Shown here: one piece after another, positions 53,041 through 60,509 of the stretch
How the letters are laid out: each line of letters opens with the position of its first letter
How positions within the stretch are numbered: position 1 is the first letter of the stretch
Source of the DNA: Verrucomicrobia bacterium UBA1183
Lineage (GTDB): Bacteria; Verrucomicrobiota; Verrucomicrobiia; Opitutales; UBA9783
Direction of reading: 5' to 3'
Assembly (NCBI GenBank): GCA_002309885.1
Contig: DBYP01000018.1
Coordinates: 86,931 to 150,930 of the forward strand
Length of the DNA stretch: 64,000 bases
The notes under the pieces: model-generated
Databases searched by the model: none
What the model was told of the DNA's origin: nothing
The model's input: the letters and a program-made list of their open reading frames with translations, nothing else
Translations under genes and position numbers: made by a program

Positions 53041-54868
53041 AATTGGGCAGCATTTTTGATAATTCTGAGAAAGTGCTTAGTAGCCCTGCAAGGCAATCAT
53101 GGCAGCCGGTGAACAATGCCCAGTAATATTCGCGGTTTTTGATCCAATTCGCTTGTGCAGTGCTCATTGATTCGTTAGTCAATTTTTGCAAATTGTTTTG
53201 ATATTGGAAAAGTACATTCATGAGTTTCCCGTTGAACAAAATGTCGTAAAGCTTTAAATCGGAATCCAAAAATGCATTAACTTTATCGGCCAACTGGTAG
53301 CTTTCGCGAACAATTCTTAAGTGGTCTTGTTGGGGCTCCGGATGCATTTCGTGCCAAGAGGCCGCTTCGAGAGCCAACTTACCTAATTGTTGCACATAAC
53401 GGGCTAGCGGTTCTAAAACTTTCAAAATTTGTTCTTCGGTGGTACCGGGTGTTTCTTTCAATAGCTGAAATAAGTGTTCAGAAACCGCTTCAGAGCTGTT
53501 GTTCCCTATCCAGATCGCCGCTTTTTCGTAATCCACATAGGGGATATCTTTGATTTTTGCACCCAAGTGGGAGGTGTTGATAAATTCGATATTCTTAAAT
53601 TTATCCGCCATTTTATTAAAAATCTGCAAATAAAGGTAAAGTTTGGATTCCACAAAGACTTTTTCTTGCGTATTTCCAGGACACTCGCGGCAATCGTTTA
53701 CATCCATGAACAGCGTGCCTCGATCATTGTAGATAGAATCGGAAGTATGCGTTTGTCCTGAAGCGACGCAGGCTAAATCTTGACCCACCAAACATACTTT
53801 TTTACAGCCAAAAAAGTCTGCCAAACTACCTACCAAATTCGCAACGGTACCTTCGCCCTGCAATTGAGGCCCCATGGAGCGATGTAGTGCTTTGTAGACG
53901 TGTTGGCTGAACGGCTGAATCACTTCCCAGGTCATGATTTGTCCCGAAAAGTGTTGAACGACATCGGGATGGACAAAGAAGCTAGTTAGCAGTACCGTGG
54001 AGCCAATAGGAATGTCTCTAAAGCCGTCGAATGTACTAGGGCGCGGATCAATTGCCAAAGTGAAATGAGAGCGGATGCCATTCTTAAATAGCGTTCGGAA
54101 TGAGCTGTTCATACTCACGATGATAGCTTTATCCTGCACTTGTTTTAAAAAAGGAATGGCGGTGTCTAAAGAGGGTCCTGCGGAAACCAAAACCAGCGGT
54201 AAATCTTTAAATGCACCTTTCAATGGATCTAACGAGGGCGAATTTAGTAATGCAGAGAGATTTTTTATGGCGTTATGTTGCCAAATGTTGGAATCGCCTA
54301 CCAGTGTACATTGCAACTTCTTACGCATGTCAAACTGCCGGCAAAGTCGGGTGAAAAAAGAGTAATACAGAGCTTCGTTTTGCGAAAATAATGGGCTAAA
54401 GATGCACGTTTGGATGTTGGTTTTATATACCAAATCTAAGGTTTCCAAAAGATCGAAATCTTTATCGCAGGTCAGCAACAGCACTTGTTTATTGTTTAAA
54501 ATGTCGGAACAATCTTTTTGCGAAAAAATCCATTTTAATCTTGGAATATCAAAATCAATGACAACCACCACCGAACAGGCGTCTATTTTATCCAGCAATT
54601 GCGCAATATGCTGTCCCGTTCCAAAACCTGAAACCAAGTAGAGTGTGTTTTCAGCCTTCGGGATCCGTTGTACCCAAGCTTCGATAAAACTCTGAGCATT
54701 TGTTTCTCCATAAGGATGCTGTGGTCTACCCTCCAAAACAAAATGGTAAGTACCGTTGTCCACAAGCGTTCCCGAGGCTTCGGTCGTACAATCGTTTATA
54801 CTGTCCAAGGCGTTAGAAAAACGTTGCTTCAATATCGCGTAATTAGCGTCTAAAATTTCGTGCTTCAT
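53039..54868 (-). CDS. Motility-accessory-factor (DUF115/MAF) glycosyltransferase-like protein
   Basis: A 609-aa protein. The central MAF/6-hydroxymethylpterin-pyrophosphokinase-like domain is shown by LPLVLVSAGPSLDTAIPFLK, MNSSFRTLFKNGI, FTLAIDPRPSTFDGF, GEGTVANLVGSLADFFGCK and VCLVGQDLAC. Maf proteins transfer pseudaminic or legionaminic acid-type sugars to flagellin Ser/Thr. Substrate is inferred from the family only. An N-terminal ~200-residue region (LYLVSGFGTGQHIAQLLD) is also family-like. ATG 54868 overlaps the upstream stop as ATGA; ATG 54874 is an alternative. In an operon under a sigma-54 promoter. Confidence 0.85.
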   Translation of the reverse strand: MKHEILDANYAILKQRFSNALDSINDCTTEASGTLVDNGTYHFVLEGRPQHPYGETNAQSFIEAWVQRIPKAENTLYLVSGFGTGQHIAQLLDKIDACSVVVVIDFDIPRLKWIFSQKDCSDILNNKQVLLLTCDKDFDLLETLDLVYKTNIQTCIFSPLFSQNEALYYSFFTRLCRQFDMRKKLQCTLVGDSNIWQHNAIKNLSALLNSPSLDPLKGAFKDLPLVLVSAGPSLDTAIPFLKQVQDKAIIVSMNSSFRTLFKNGIRSHFTLAIDPRPSTFDGFRDIPIGSTVLLTSFFVHPDVVQHFSGQIMTWEVIQPFSQHVYKALHRSMGPQLQGEGTVANLVGSLADFFGCKKVCLVGQDLACVASGQTHTSDSIYNDRGTLFMDVNDCRECPGNTQEKVFVESKLYLYLQIFNKMADKFKNIEFINTSHLGAKIKDIPYVDYEKAAIWIGNNSSEAVSEHLFQLLKETPGTTEEQILKVLEPLARYVQQLGKLALEAASWHEMHPEPQQDHLRIVRESYQLADKVNAFLDSDLKLYDILFNGKLMNVLFQYQNNLQKLTNESMSTAQANWIKNREYYWALFTGCHDCLAGLLSTFSELSKMLPN

Positions 54869-55389
54869 AGACATTGTTTTTGTGTTTCTTCCAGCAATGG
54901 GATGAGTGAAGCTGTAATAGTATCGTACGTTAAACCAAAATCTTTGTCTTCCAAGCTTTGCGTAAAAACTTGTATCCATTGAAGGTACAGCGGCTCGTGG
55001 ATGATAGATAACAAATAGCACACATCTTTCAAAATATTTAACGTAGCGAAAAGTTCTTGTATAAAATTTTGCGCAAATTGTAAAATTTGTTCGGTGTCGC
55101 TGTTCAATATTTGGGAGGCATCGGTAATTTTTTGCTTAAAATTTTTTAATGCTTTGGAAATTTTTGCAGAATCGCTGTTTTGGCTTTTGCATGTTATGGC
55201 TTTAAAAGCTTCGGTCGGTGTTGCAAAATCGGAAAATGATAATGGTTTTTTATCCAAAGAAACATCGGCAAGTTGTTTCCCCTGTTGCCTCAAAAAATCT
55301 TCCAAAAAAAATACCACATTCTGCACCTGTTGCGGTGTTTCACCAGAAAACTGAACATCTTCACCATCTAAACAAATACGACATGCCAT
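54865..55389 (-). CDS. Small unknown protein, first gene of the MAF operon
   Basis: A 174-aa soluble protein (MACRICLDGEDVQFSGETPQ ...), acidic and mainly helical from residue 60 (ISKALKNFKQKITDASQIL, FAQNFIQELFATLNILKDV). No family recognised. The ATGA overlap with the MAF gene and the sigma-54 promoter suggest a role in flagellar or surface glycosylation, which is inference. Confidence 0.7.
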   Translation of the reverse strand: MACRICLDGEDVQFSGETPQQVQNVVFFLEDFLRQQGKQLADVSLDKKPLSFSDFATPTEAFKAITCKSQNSDSAKISKALKNFKQKITDASQILNSDTEQILQFAQNFIQELFATLNILKDVCYLLSIIHEPLYLQWIQVFTQSLEDKDFGLTYDTITASLIPLLEETQKQCL

Positions 55390-55404
55390 TTGTTTCTGTC
55401 TGAA

Positions 55405-55420
55405 GCAGAATTTATGCCAA
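55405..55420 (-). promoter_or_regulatory. Sigma-54 promoter of the MAF operon
   Basis: Minus strand TTGGCATA-AATT-CTGCT (from 55420), GG to GC 10 nt, GC 15 nt from the ATG at 55389. Back-to-back with the lipase promoter. Confidence 0.7.
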
Positions 55421-55442
55421 ATAAAGCTTCAAAAGTAACTCT

Positions 55443-55459
55443 TTGGCACGAGAAATGCT
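55443..55459 (+). promoter_or_regulatory. Sigma-54 promoter of the lipase-like gene
   Basis: TTGGCACG-AGAA-ATGCT, one mismatch from the sigma-54 consensus, GG to GC 10 nt, GC 15 nt from the ATG at 55474. Confidence 0.75.
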
Positions 55460-55473
55460 GCGCAGAAATATGT

Positions 55474-57243
55474 ATGAAAGTAAACTATTATCTACTGTTT
55501 TTAGGGTGTACGTCTTTGGCAATAGCGAGACCTCAAGTATCGAATGAGAACGATCCATTCGAAATCGTTCAACAAGAAAATACGAAGGACGTTTTTATTG
55601 AAGAAAATAAACAGATCTTCGATAATGACAATATGCGTATTTATGAGGAGGAGACATCAGCAGCGAAAGAAAGTTCGTATACTGCAATTGGAAAGGTTGT
55701 TCCTACAATGGTGAGGGGTTCGCGAACTCAAGATGCTATGTTAACGATATCTGGGACGGACGTAAAAGTTAATTCCAAAATTTTTAGCGATAATCTTTGT
55801 AGGGATTGTCTGCAATTAACGGAATACCTATATTTGGGTACCAAACGATATGACGAAACGCATCGTGTTTACCCAGGGGCTTTCAGTGCAAATTCTGACT
55901 TATCTAGACCGCCGCTCTATGAAACGCTGAAAAACAAAAACATAGAAGTTTTTGCTCCTATTTATGGGACAAATGGCGGAAGAGAAGGGGCATATATCGG
56001 CATGTTGGCTTATCGAAAAACGGCAGATCATTTAGAATTATTTGTTGTTTTTGAAGGTTCACAGGGTGAGTCGTTTGAGTTTTTGAATGGTATCGGTGGA
56101 GCCAGCTGGCGAACAAACTTTCAATCAGCAAAAGTTGAGGCCGATGCACAAGCTTTGAATTTACCTAAAGTATATGGAAAGCTTTCTTTCCATGAAGGTT
56201 ATTATAATAAAGTTTATACTTCAAAAATTTTCTGGGAAGAAAAACTTGAGGCGCTCTTTTCTCATTTAGGTATTAAGAAATTTTCTGAATTCAAACCTCA
56301 GAATTCCGGAAATGTTACGCAGCAAGATGTGGATAATTGGCGCGGCTTTTCTGTGGATGTTTATATCTTTGGCCACAGTCAAGGGGGTGGACTTACACAG
56401 ATTGGTGCACCGTATATAACGGCTACGATAGGGCAAATGTTGTATGGGGATACTTTTGATAATAAAACCTTCAATATCGCACATGCTATCTGTATGTCTC
56501 CAGCGCGCGCCATTGGCGATGAACATACCATGGATGTTGTTCAAGATGTAATGGGCAAAGAGAATATCTTTGGATGGTGCAGCCCTATAGATCTTGTCCC
56601 TTGTTTGCCGCTAGGATATAACATTAACAAAAGACCGATGGACAAAATTAGGACGACCGTGGGACTAAAAATTTTAGGTTTTATAAGCAAGTTTTTGCCG
56701 AAGAAATTGTCAGAATTTATTTCGGTTATCAGCGAAACGAAGTTTTGTTATGAAACGCTGCCCATTTTTGCTTATGTCGATCCATGCGAGCTTTTTACGG
56801 ATTATGCTGAAACCGGTTTAAAAATTTACCGCGACTATTTGGATATGATAGAAAAATCAAAAGTTGTCGGAAATAAAAAGGAGTGTGAAGATCAAATAAA
56901 AAACTTTGAGGAGATAAAGAAAGAAATTCCCAAAATCCGGGAGATTATCACATCAATGCAAGAAAATTACTTCAATGCGCATACATCGAATTGGTTTACA
57001 TCAAAATATTATGCTCTTAAAGCAGCGCACTATTTGAAAAAATTGTTAAAAAAGGTTTCTCTTGGAGATTTGATGGGAGCACAACATTGGGGTGCACCTG
57101 TGATGTTAAAAAATACGAACAGTGATAAAAACATTTGGGTAGAGACGCTATTTCATTCGGAGAAATTAGATTCGAACGTGCAAAGGAATCTTGATCGAGG
57201 TATGGCCTACGAAAAACATAAAAAAGAGGTCATAGGCGAATGA
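55474..57243 (+). CDS. Secreted class 3 lipase-like alpha/beta hydrolase
   Basis: A 589-aa protein with signal peptide MKVNYYLLFLGCTSLAIA. The nucleophile elbow is FGHSQGGG (Ser at ~302), and FGWCSPIDLVPCLPLGYN contains the DxVPxLP-type Asp of Lipase_3 enzymes; a catalytic His would lie further downstream. The ~370-560 region is helical, with a KKECEDQIKNFEEIKKEIPK coiled coil. Substrate could be triacylglycerol or phospholipid. The start is the signal-peptide ATG, 4-5 nt after the predicted sigma-54 transcription start; in-frame codons upstream overlap the promoter. Confidence 0.82.
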   Translation: MKVNYYLLFLGCTSLAIARPQVSNENDPFEIVQQENTKDVFIEENKQIFDNDNMRIYEEETSAAKESSYTAIGKVVPTMVRGSRTQDAMLTISGTDVKVNSKIFSDNLCRDCLQLTEYLYLGTKRYDETHRVYPGAFSANSDLSRPPLYETLKNKNIEVFAPIYGTNGGREGAYIGMLAYRKTADHLELFVVFEGSQGESFEFLNGIGGASWRTNFQSAKVEADAQALNLPKVYGKLSFHEGYYNKVYTSKIFWEEKLEALFSHLGIKKFSEFKPQNSGNVTQQDVDNWRGFSVDVYIFGHSQGGGLTQIGAPYITATIGQMLYGDTFDNKTFNIAHAICMSPARAIGDEHTMDVVQDVMGKENIFGWCSPIDLVPCLPLGYNINKRPMDKIRTTVGLKILGFISKFLPKKLSEFISVISETKFCYETLPIFAYVDPCELFTDYAETGLKIYRDYLDMIEKSKVVGNKKECEDQIKNFEEIKKEIPKIREIITSMQENYFNAHTSNWFTSKYYALKAAHYLKKLLKKVSLGDLMGAQHWGAPVMLKNTNSDKNIWVETLFHSEKLDSNVQRNLDRGMAYEKHKKEVIGE

Positions 57244-57253
57244 CAACAATAAC

Positions 57254-57283
57254 AAAGCCGAGAGAAAATCTCGGCTTTTCTTG
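57254..57283. terminator. Bidirectional intrinsic terminator
   Basis: AAGCCGAGA-GAAAA-TCTCGGCTT with flanking A and T runs, between the convergent lipase and gatB genes. Confidence 0.88.
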
Positions 57284-57299
57284 TAAATAGCGTTAATGC

Positions 57300-58751
57300 T
57301 TATGATTTTAGCACTTCAAGAAGCAACTGTTCGATGACATCTACAGGAGCTTTACCTTGAGTTTTCTTCATCATTTGGCCCTTAAGGACATTGATGGCCT
57401 TCTCTTTCCCGGCACGGAATTCGGCTACCGGCTTGGGAAATTCTGCCACCACTTCCTCGCAGAGTTTGCGTAACGCATCGCGATCAACTTTCATCTCAAG
57501 TCCCTTATCCTTAACAATCTGCTTGGGGGATTGGCCAGAAGTATACATTTCTAGGAAAACTTCTTTGGCGCTCTGTTTCGATAAAATTTGATCGTCGATC
57601 AACTGAACCAGTTCTGCAATCATCGGTGGGGTAATCTTCAGTTGTTCCCAAGAACTCGTGCCATTGGACATTTCTCGAAGTAAATCGTTCGCAATCCAAT
57701 TCGCGATGGCTTGCGGATTTTTGGGGTAAACGGACATGGCTTTTTCAAAGAAGTCGCTCAAAGGTTTTTCGAAGCAAATGACCGAAGTGATTGTGTACGG
57801 CAATTGGAGATCATGCAGGTATCGTTCCTGTTTTGCGAAAGGCAATTCAGGAATTTTCGCGACCTGTTCGGCAATGAGCTCTTCCGATAGAACAATCGGG
57901 CACAAATCCGGATCTGTGAAATACCGATAGTCATGTGCATCCTCTTTGGAACGCATAGAGGTGCTTTCATTCTTTTCGGCATCCCAACGGCGTGTTTCCT
58001 GCTCAATACGCTCGCCAGCTTCTACCATGGCGATTTGACGCTTAATTTCATGTTCGATACCGTTGCAAACACCCGAAATGGAATTTAGGTTCTTTAATTC
58101 AACCTTCGTCCCCAAATAGTTTGCGCCAACGGGACGAATGCTGACGTTGGCATCGCAACGCATTTGCCCCTTCTCCATGTCGCAATCAGAAGCACCGATG
58201 AATTTTAGATGCATTTCTAAGGATTTTAGGTAAGCGAAAGCCTCTGCACTGGAATGCATATCGGGTTCGGAAACAATCTCAATGAGTGGGGTTCCCGCAC
58301 GATTGTAATCGATCCAAGATTCATCCGTAAAGTGTGTCAGCTTTCCAACATCTTCTTCCAGGTGAATGCGATTTAATGCTACTTTGCGGTGTTTCCCCTG
58401 AATGTTGCGTGCGGGGCCCTCCAATTCGATTTCTACAAAACCTCCTGCGCATAAGGGCTGATCGTACTGGGAAATCTGGTAATTTTTGGGTGCATCCGGA
58501 TAGAAATAATTCTTGCGATCCCACTTGGTTTTTCGGGCAATTTTGCAGCCGAAAACGGAACCGACTTCTATCGTTTTCAAAATGGCGGCCTTGTTGAGTA
58601 CCGGCAACGTTCCGGGCAAAGCTAATACCACTTCATCGACCAATGTGTTCGGCGCTTCCCCGTAATGGTAAGGAATGCGTGTAAACATCTTGGTGTTTGT
58701 TTTTAATTGAACATGGACTTCCAATCCAATAACTGCTTCGTATTTTTCCAT
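57300..58751 (-). CDS. gatB: Asp-tRNA(Asn)/Glu-tRNA(Gln) amidotransferase subunit B
   Basis: A 483-aa subunit that binds the misacylated tRNA and activates the amide acceptor. YEAVIGLEVHVQLKTNTKMF, LPGTLPVLN, RKNYFYPDAPKNYQISQYD, RIHLEEDVGKL, YNRAGTPLIEIVSEPD and MEKGQMRCDANVSIR are diagnostic; the C-terminal GatB/YqeY domain ends with KGQMMKKTQGKAPVDVIEQLL. ATG at 58751 is used: it begins at MEKYEAVIG and leaves 4 nt after gatA; the longer frame would overlap gatA. Confidence 0.97.
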   Translation of the reverse strand: MEKYEAVIGLEVHVQLKTNTKMFTRIPYHYGEAPNTLVDEVVLALPGTLPVLNKAAILKTIEVGSVFGCKIARKTKWDRKNYFYPDAPKNYQISQYDQPLCAGGFVEIELEGPARNIQGKHRKVALNRIHLEEDVGKLTHFTDESWIDYNRAGTPLIEIVSEPDMHSSAEAFAYLKSLEMHLKFIGASDCDMEKGQMRCDANVSIRPVGANYLGTKVELKNLNSISGVCNGIEHEIKRQIAMVEAGERIEQETRRWDAEKNESTSMRSKEDAHDYRYFTDPDLCPIVLSEELIAEQVAKIPELPFAKQERYLHDLQLPYTITSVICFEKPLSDFFEKAMSVYPKNPQAIANWIANDLLREMSNGTSSWEQLKITPPMIAELVQLIDDQILSKQSAKEVFLEMYTSGQSPKQIVKDKGLEMKVDRDALRKLCEEVVAEFPKPVAEFRAGKEKAINVLKGQMMKKTQGKAPVDVIEQLLLEVLKS

Positions 58752-58755
58752 GATC

Positions 58756-60225
58756 TTAGAACTGTGGTACTTCCAAATTGAATGAATGTTGTTGTTCGAA
58801 AGCATTTGCGATGGATAAGATCGTGCTTTCTTCGAATGGTTTTCCGATAAGTTGTAGCCCTATGGGCAGACGCGACTTTGTGAATCCGCACGGAATCGAA
58901 ATGCCCGGTAGTCCAGCGAGATTGACTGAGACCGTATAAATGTCGCTCAGATACATCGCCAAGGGATTTGCGGTACGTTCACCTTTTTTGAACGCAGGTG
59001 CCGGAGATGTCGGCGTTACGATGGCATCAACTTCGCTGAATACCCGCATAAAATCGTTATAAATCAGCCGTCGTACCTTTTGTGCTTTACCATAGAATGC
59101 ATCGTAATAGCCGCTGCTCAGGACGTACGTTCCCAGCAAAATACGACGTTTTACTTCAGCACCAAAACCTTCACTGCGAGAAAAATCGAAGATCTCATCC
59201 ACGGTATGTGCGTTGGGGCTACGGTAGGTATAACGGATGCCATCGTACCGTGCCAAATTGGAAGAAGCTTCCGCGTTTGCTGTGATATAATAGACGGGAA
59301 TCGCATATTCCATCGAAGGTAGATGTACCGGTTTAATGGTATAACCTTGCTTGCGATAAAATTCAATCGCTGATTCAACCGCTGTGCGTGTTTCAGCTTC
59401 CAGACCTTCACCGAAATATTCTTCCGGAACGCCTAGAACCCACTTCCGATCGCGATTTTTATCCATTTCTGCGACAAAATCCGGAACAGACTTACGTGCG
59501 CTGGTGGCATCTTTTTTATCGCTTCCGCACAAAATCTTCAGCAACTGAGCCGCACCGCGTGTGGTACGAGCAAAGGTTCCGGCTTGATCCAAGGAACTCG
59601 CGTAAGCAACAATGCCGTAGCGACTGATGCGTCCGTAAGTCGGCTTTATACCGACAATACCGCAAAGTGCAGCGGGCTGTCGAATGGAGCCTCCGGTATC
59701 GGTTCCCAAGGACAGTGGAACTTCGCCAGCAGCGACCGCGGCTGCGCTTCCGGAGCTACTTCCACCGGGGATTCTTTCTAAATCCCACGGATTACTGGTG
59801 ACTTGAAATGCCGAATTTTCCGAGGATGAACCCATTGCGAATTCGTCCATGTTCAAGCGTCCCCAAAGTACCAATCCAGCAGCTTTGAGCCGTTTTACCA
59901 GCGTTGCATCGTAAGGGCTGATAAATTTTTCTAAAATGCGGCTACCACAGGTCAATGGCTGCCCTTTTTCGGCGAAAATATCTTTCAAACCGACCGGAAT
60001 ACCATCCAACTCGCTCAGTGACTTGCCTTGAGCGCGACGTTCATCGGAGGCCTTGGCTTCTTGCAACGTTTTGTCTTCATCAAAGCTCAAAAACGCTTTC
60101 AGCTTGGGTTCAACCTCTTTGGTGCGCTTGATATAAGCTTGAGTTAATTCGGTCGAAGAAAATGCTTTCGAATTCAAGCCCTGAATCAATTCTTCGGGTG
60201 TTTTAAAAATAAGTTCGTCCATCAC
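58756..60225 (-). CDS. gatA: Asp-tRNA(Asn)/Glu-tRNA(Gln) amidotransferase subunit A
   Basis: A 489-aa amidase-signature enzyme releasing ammonia from glutamine. Catalytic Lys in VGLKDIF, cis-Ser in GGSSSGSAAAVAAG and nucleophile Ser in TDTGGSIRQPAALCG form the Ser-cisSer-Lys triad. Ends with GLPGISIPCGFTKSRLPIGLQLIG as usual. ATGA overlap with gatC. Implies transamidation-based Gln-tRNA and/or Asn-tRNA formation. Confidence 0.97.
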   Translation of the reverse strand: MMDELIFKTPEELIQGLNSKAFSSTELTQAYIKRTKEVEPKLKAFLSFDEDKTLQEAKASDERRAQGKSLSELDGIPVGLKDIFAEKGQPLTCGSRILEKFISPYDATLVKRLKAAGLVLWGRLNMDEFAMGSSSENSAFQVTSNPWDLERIPGGSSSGSAAAVAAGEVPLSLGTDTGGSIRQPAALCGIVGIKPTYGRISRYGIVAYASSLDQAGTFARTTRGAAQLLKILCGSDKKDATSARKSVPDFVAEMDKNRDRKWVLGVPEEYFGEGLEAETRTAVESAIEFYRKQGYTIKPVHLPSMEYAIPVYYITANAEASSNLARYDGIRYTYRSPNAHTVDEIFDFSRSEGFGAEVKRRILLGTYVLSSGYYDAFYGKAQKVRRLIYNDFMRVFSEVDAIVTPTSPAPAFKKGERTANPLAMYLSDIYTVSVNLAGLPGISIPCGFTKSRLPIGLQLIGKPFEESTILSIANAFEQQHSFNLEVPQF

Positions 60226-60509
60226 AAAACTTTCGGTACAACAATTTGATTTTCTTTTATTTCGGGAGCGTTTTCCGTCAGATAATCCGCGGGTTCTACG
60301 TCATTTGGAATATCTTCATCCCACGTATTTTCTTCATGTTCAAACGCATGAACCAAGGGTTCTAAATTTTCGGTTTTTGCGGCAACAACTTTGGAACAGT
60401 AACCGACGATGGATTGCAGTTGCTCCATCAAACGCAACTTTTCGTCCTCGGAGAGTCGGATTCTGGCCAGTTTTGCTAAATGGTCAATGTCAAGCTTAGA
60501 TTCACTCAT
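60222..60509 (-). CDS. gatC: Asp-tRNA(Asn)/Glu-tRNA(Gln) amidotransferase subunit C
   Basis: A 95-aa linker subunit: IDHLAKLARIRLSEDEKLRL, FGYCSKVV-like (seen as SIVGYCSKVVAAKTENL) and DVEPADYLTENAPEI match GatC. ATGA overlap with pheT upstream and gatA downstream. Confidence 0.93.
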   Translation of the reverse strand: MSESKLDIDHLAKLARIRLSEDEKLRLMEQLQSIVGYCSKVVAAKTENLEPLVHAFEHEENTWDEDIPNDVEPADYLTENAPEIKENQIVVPKVL

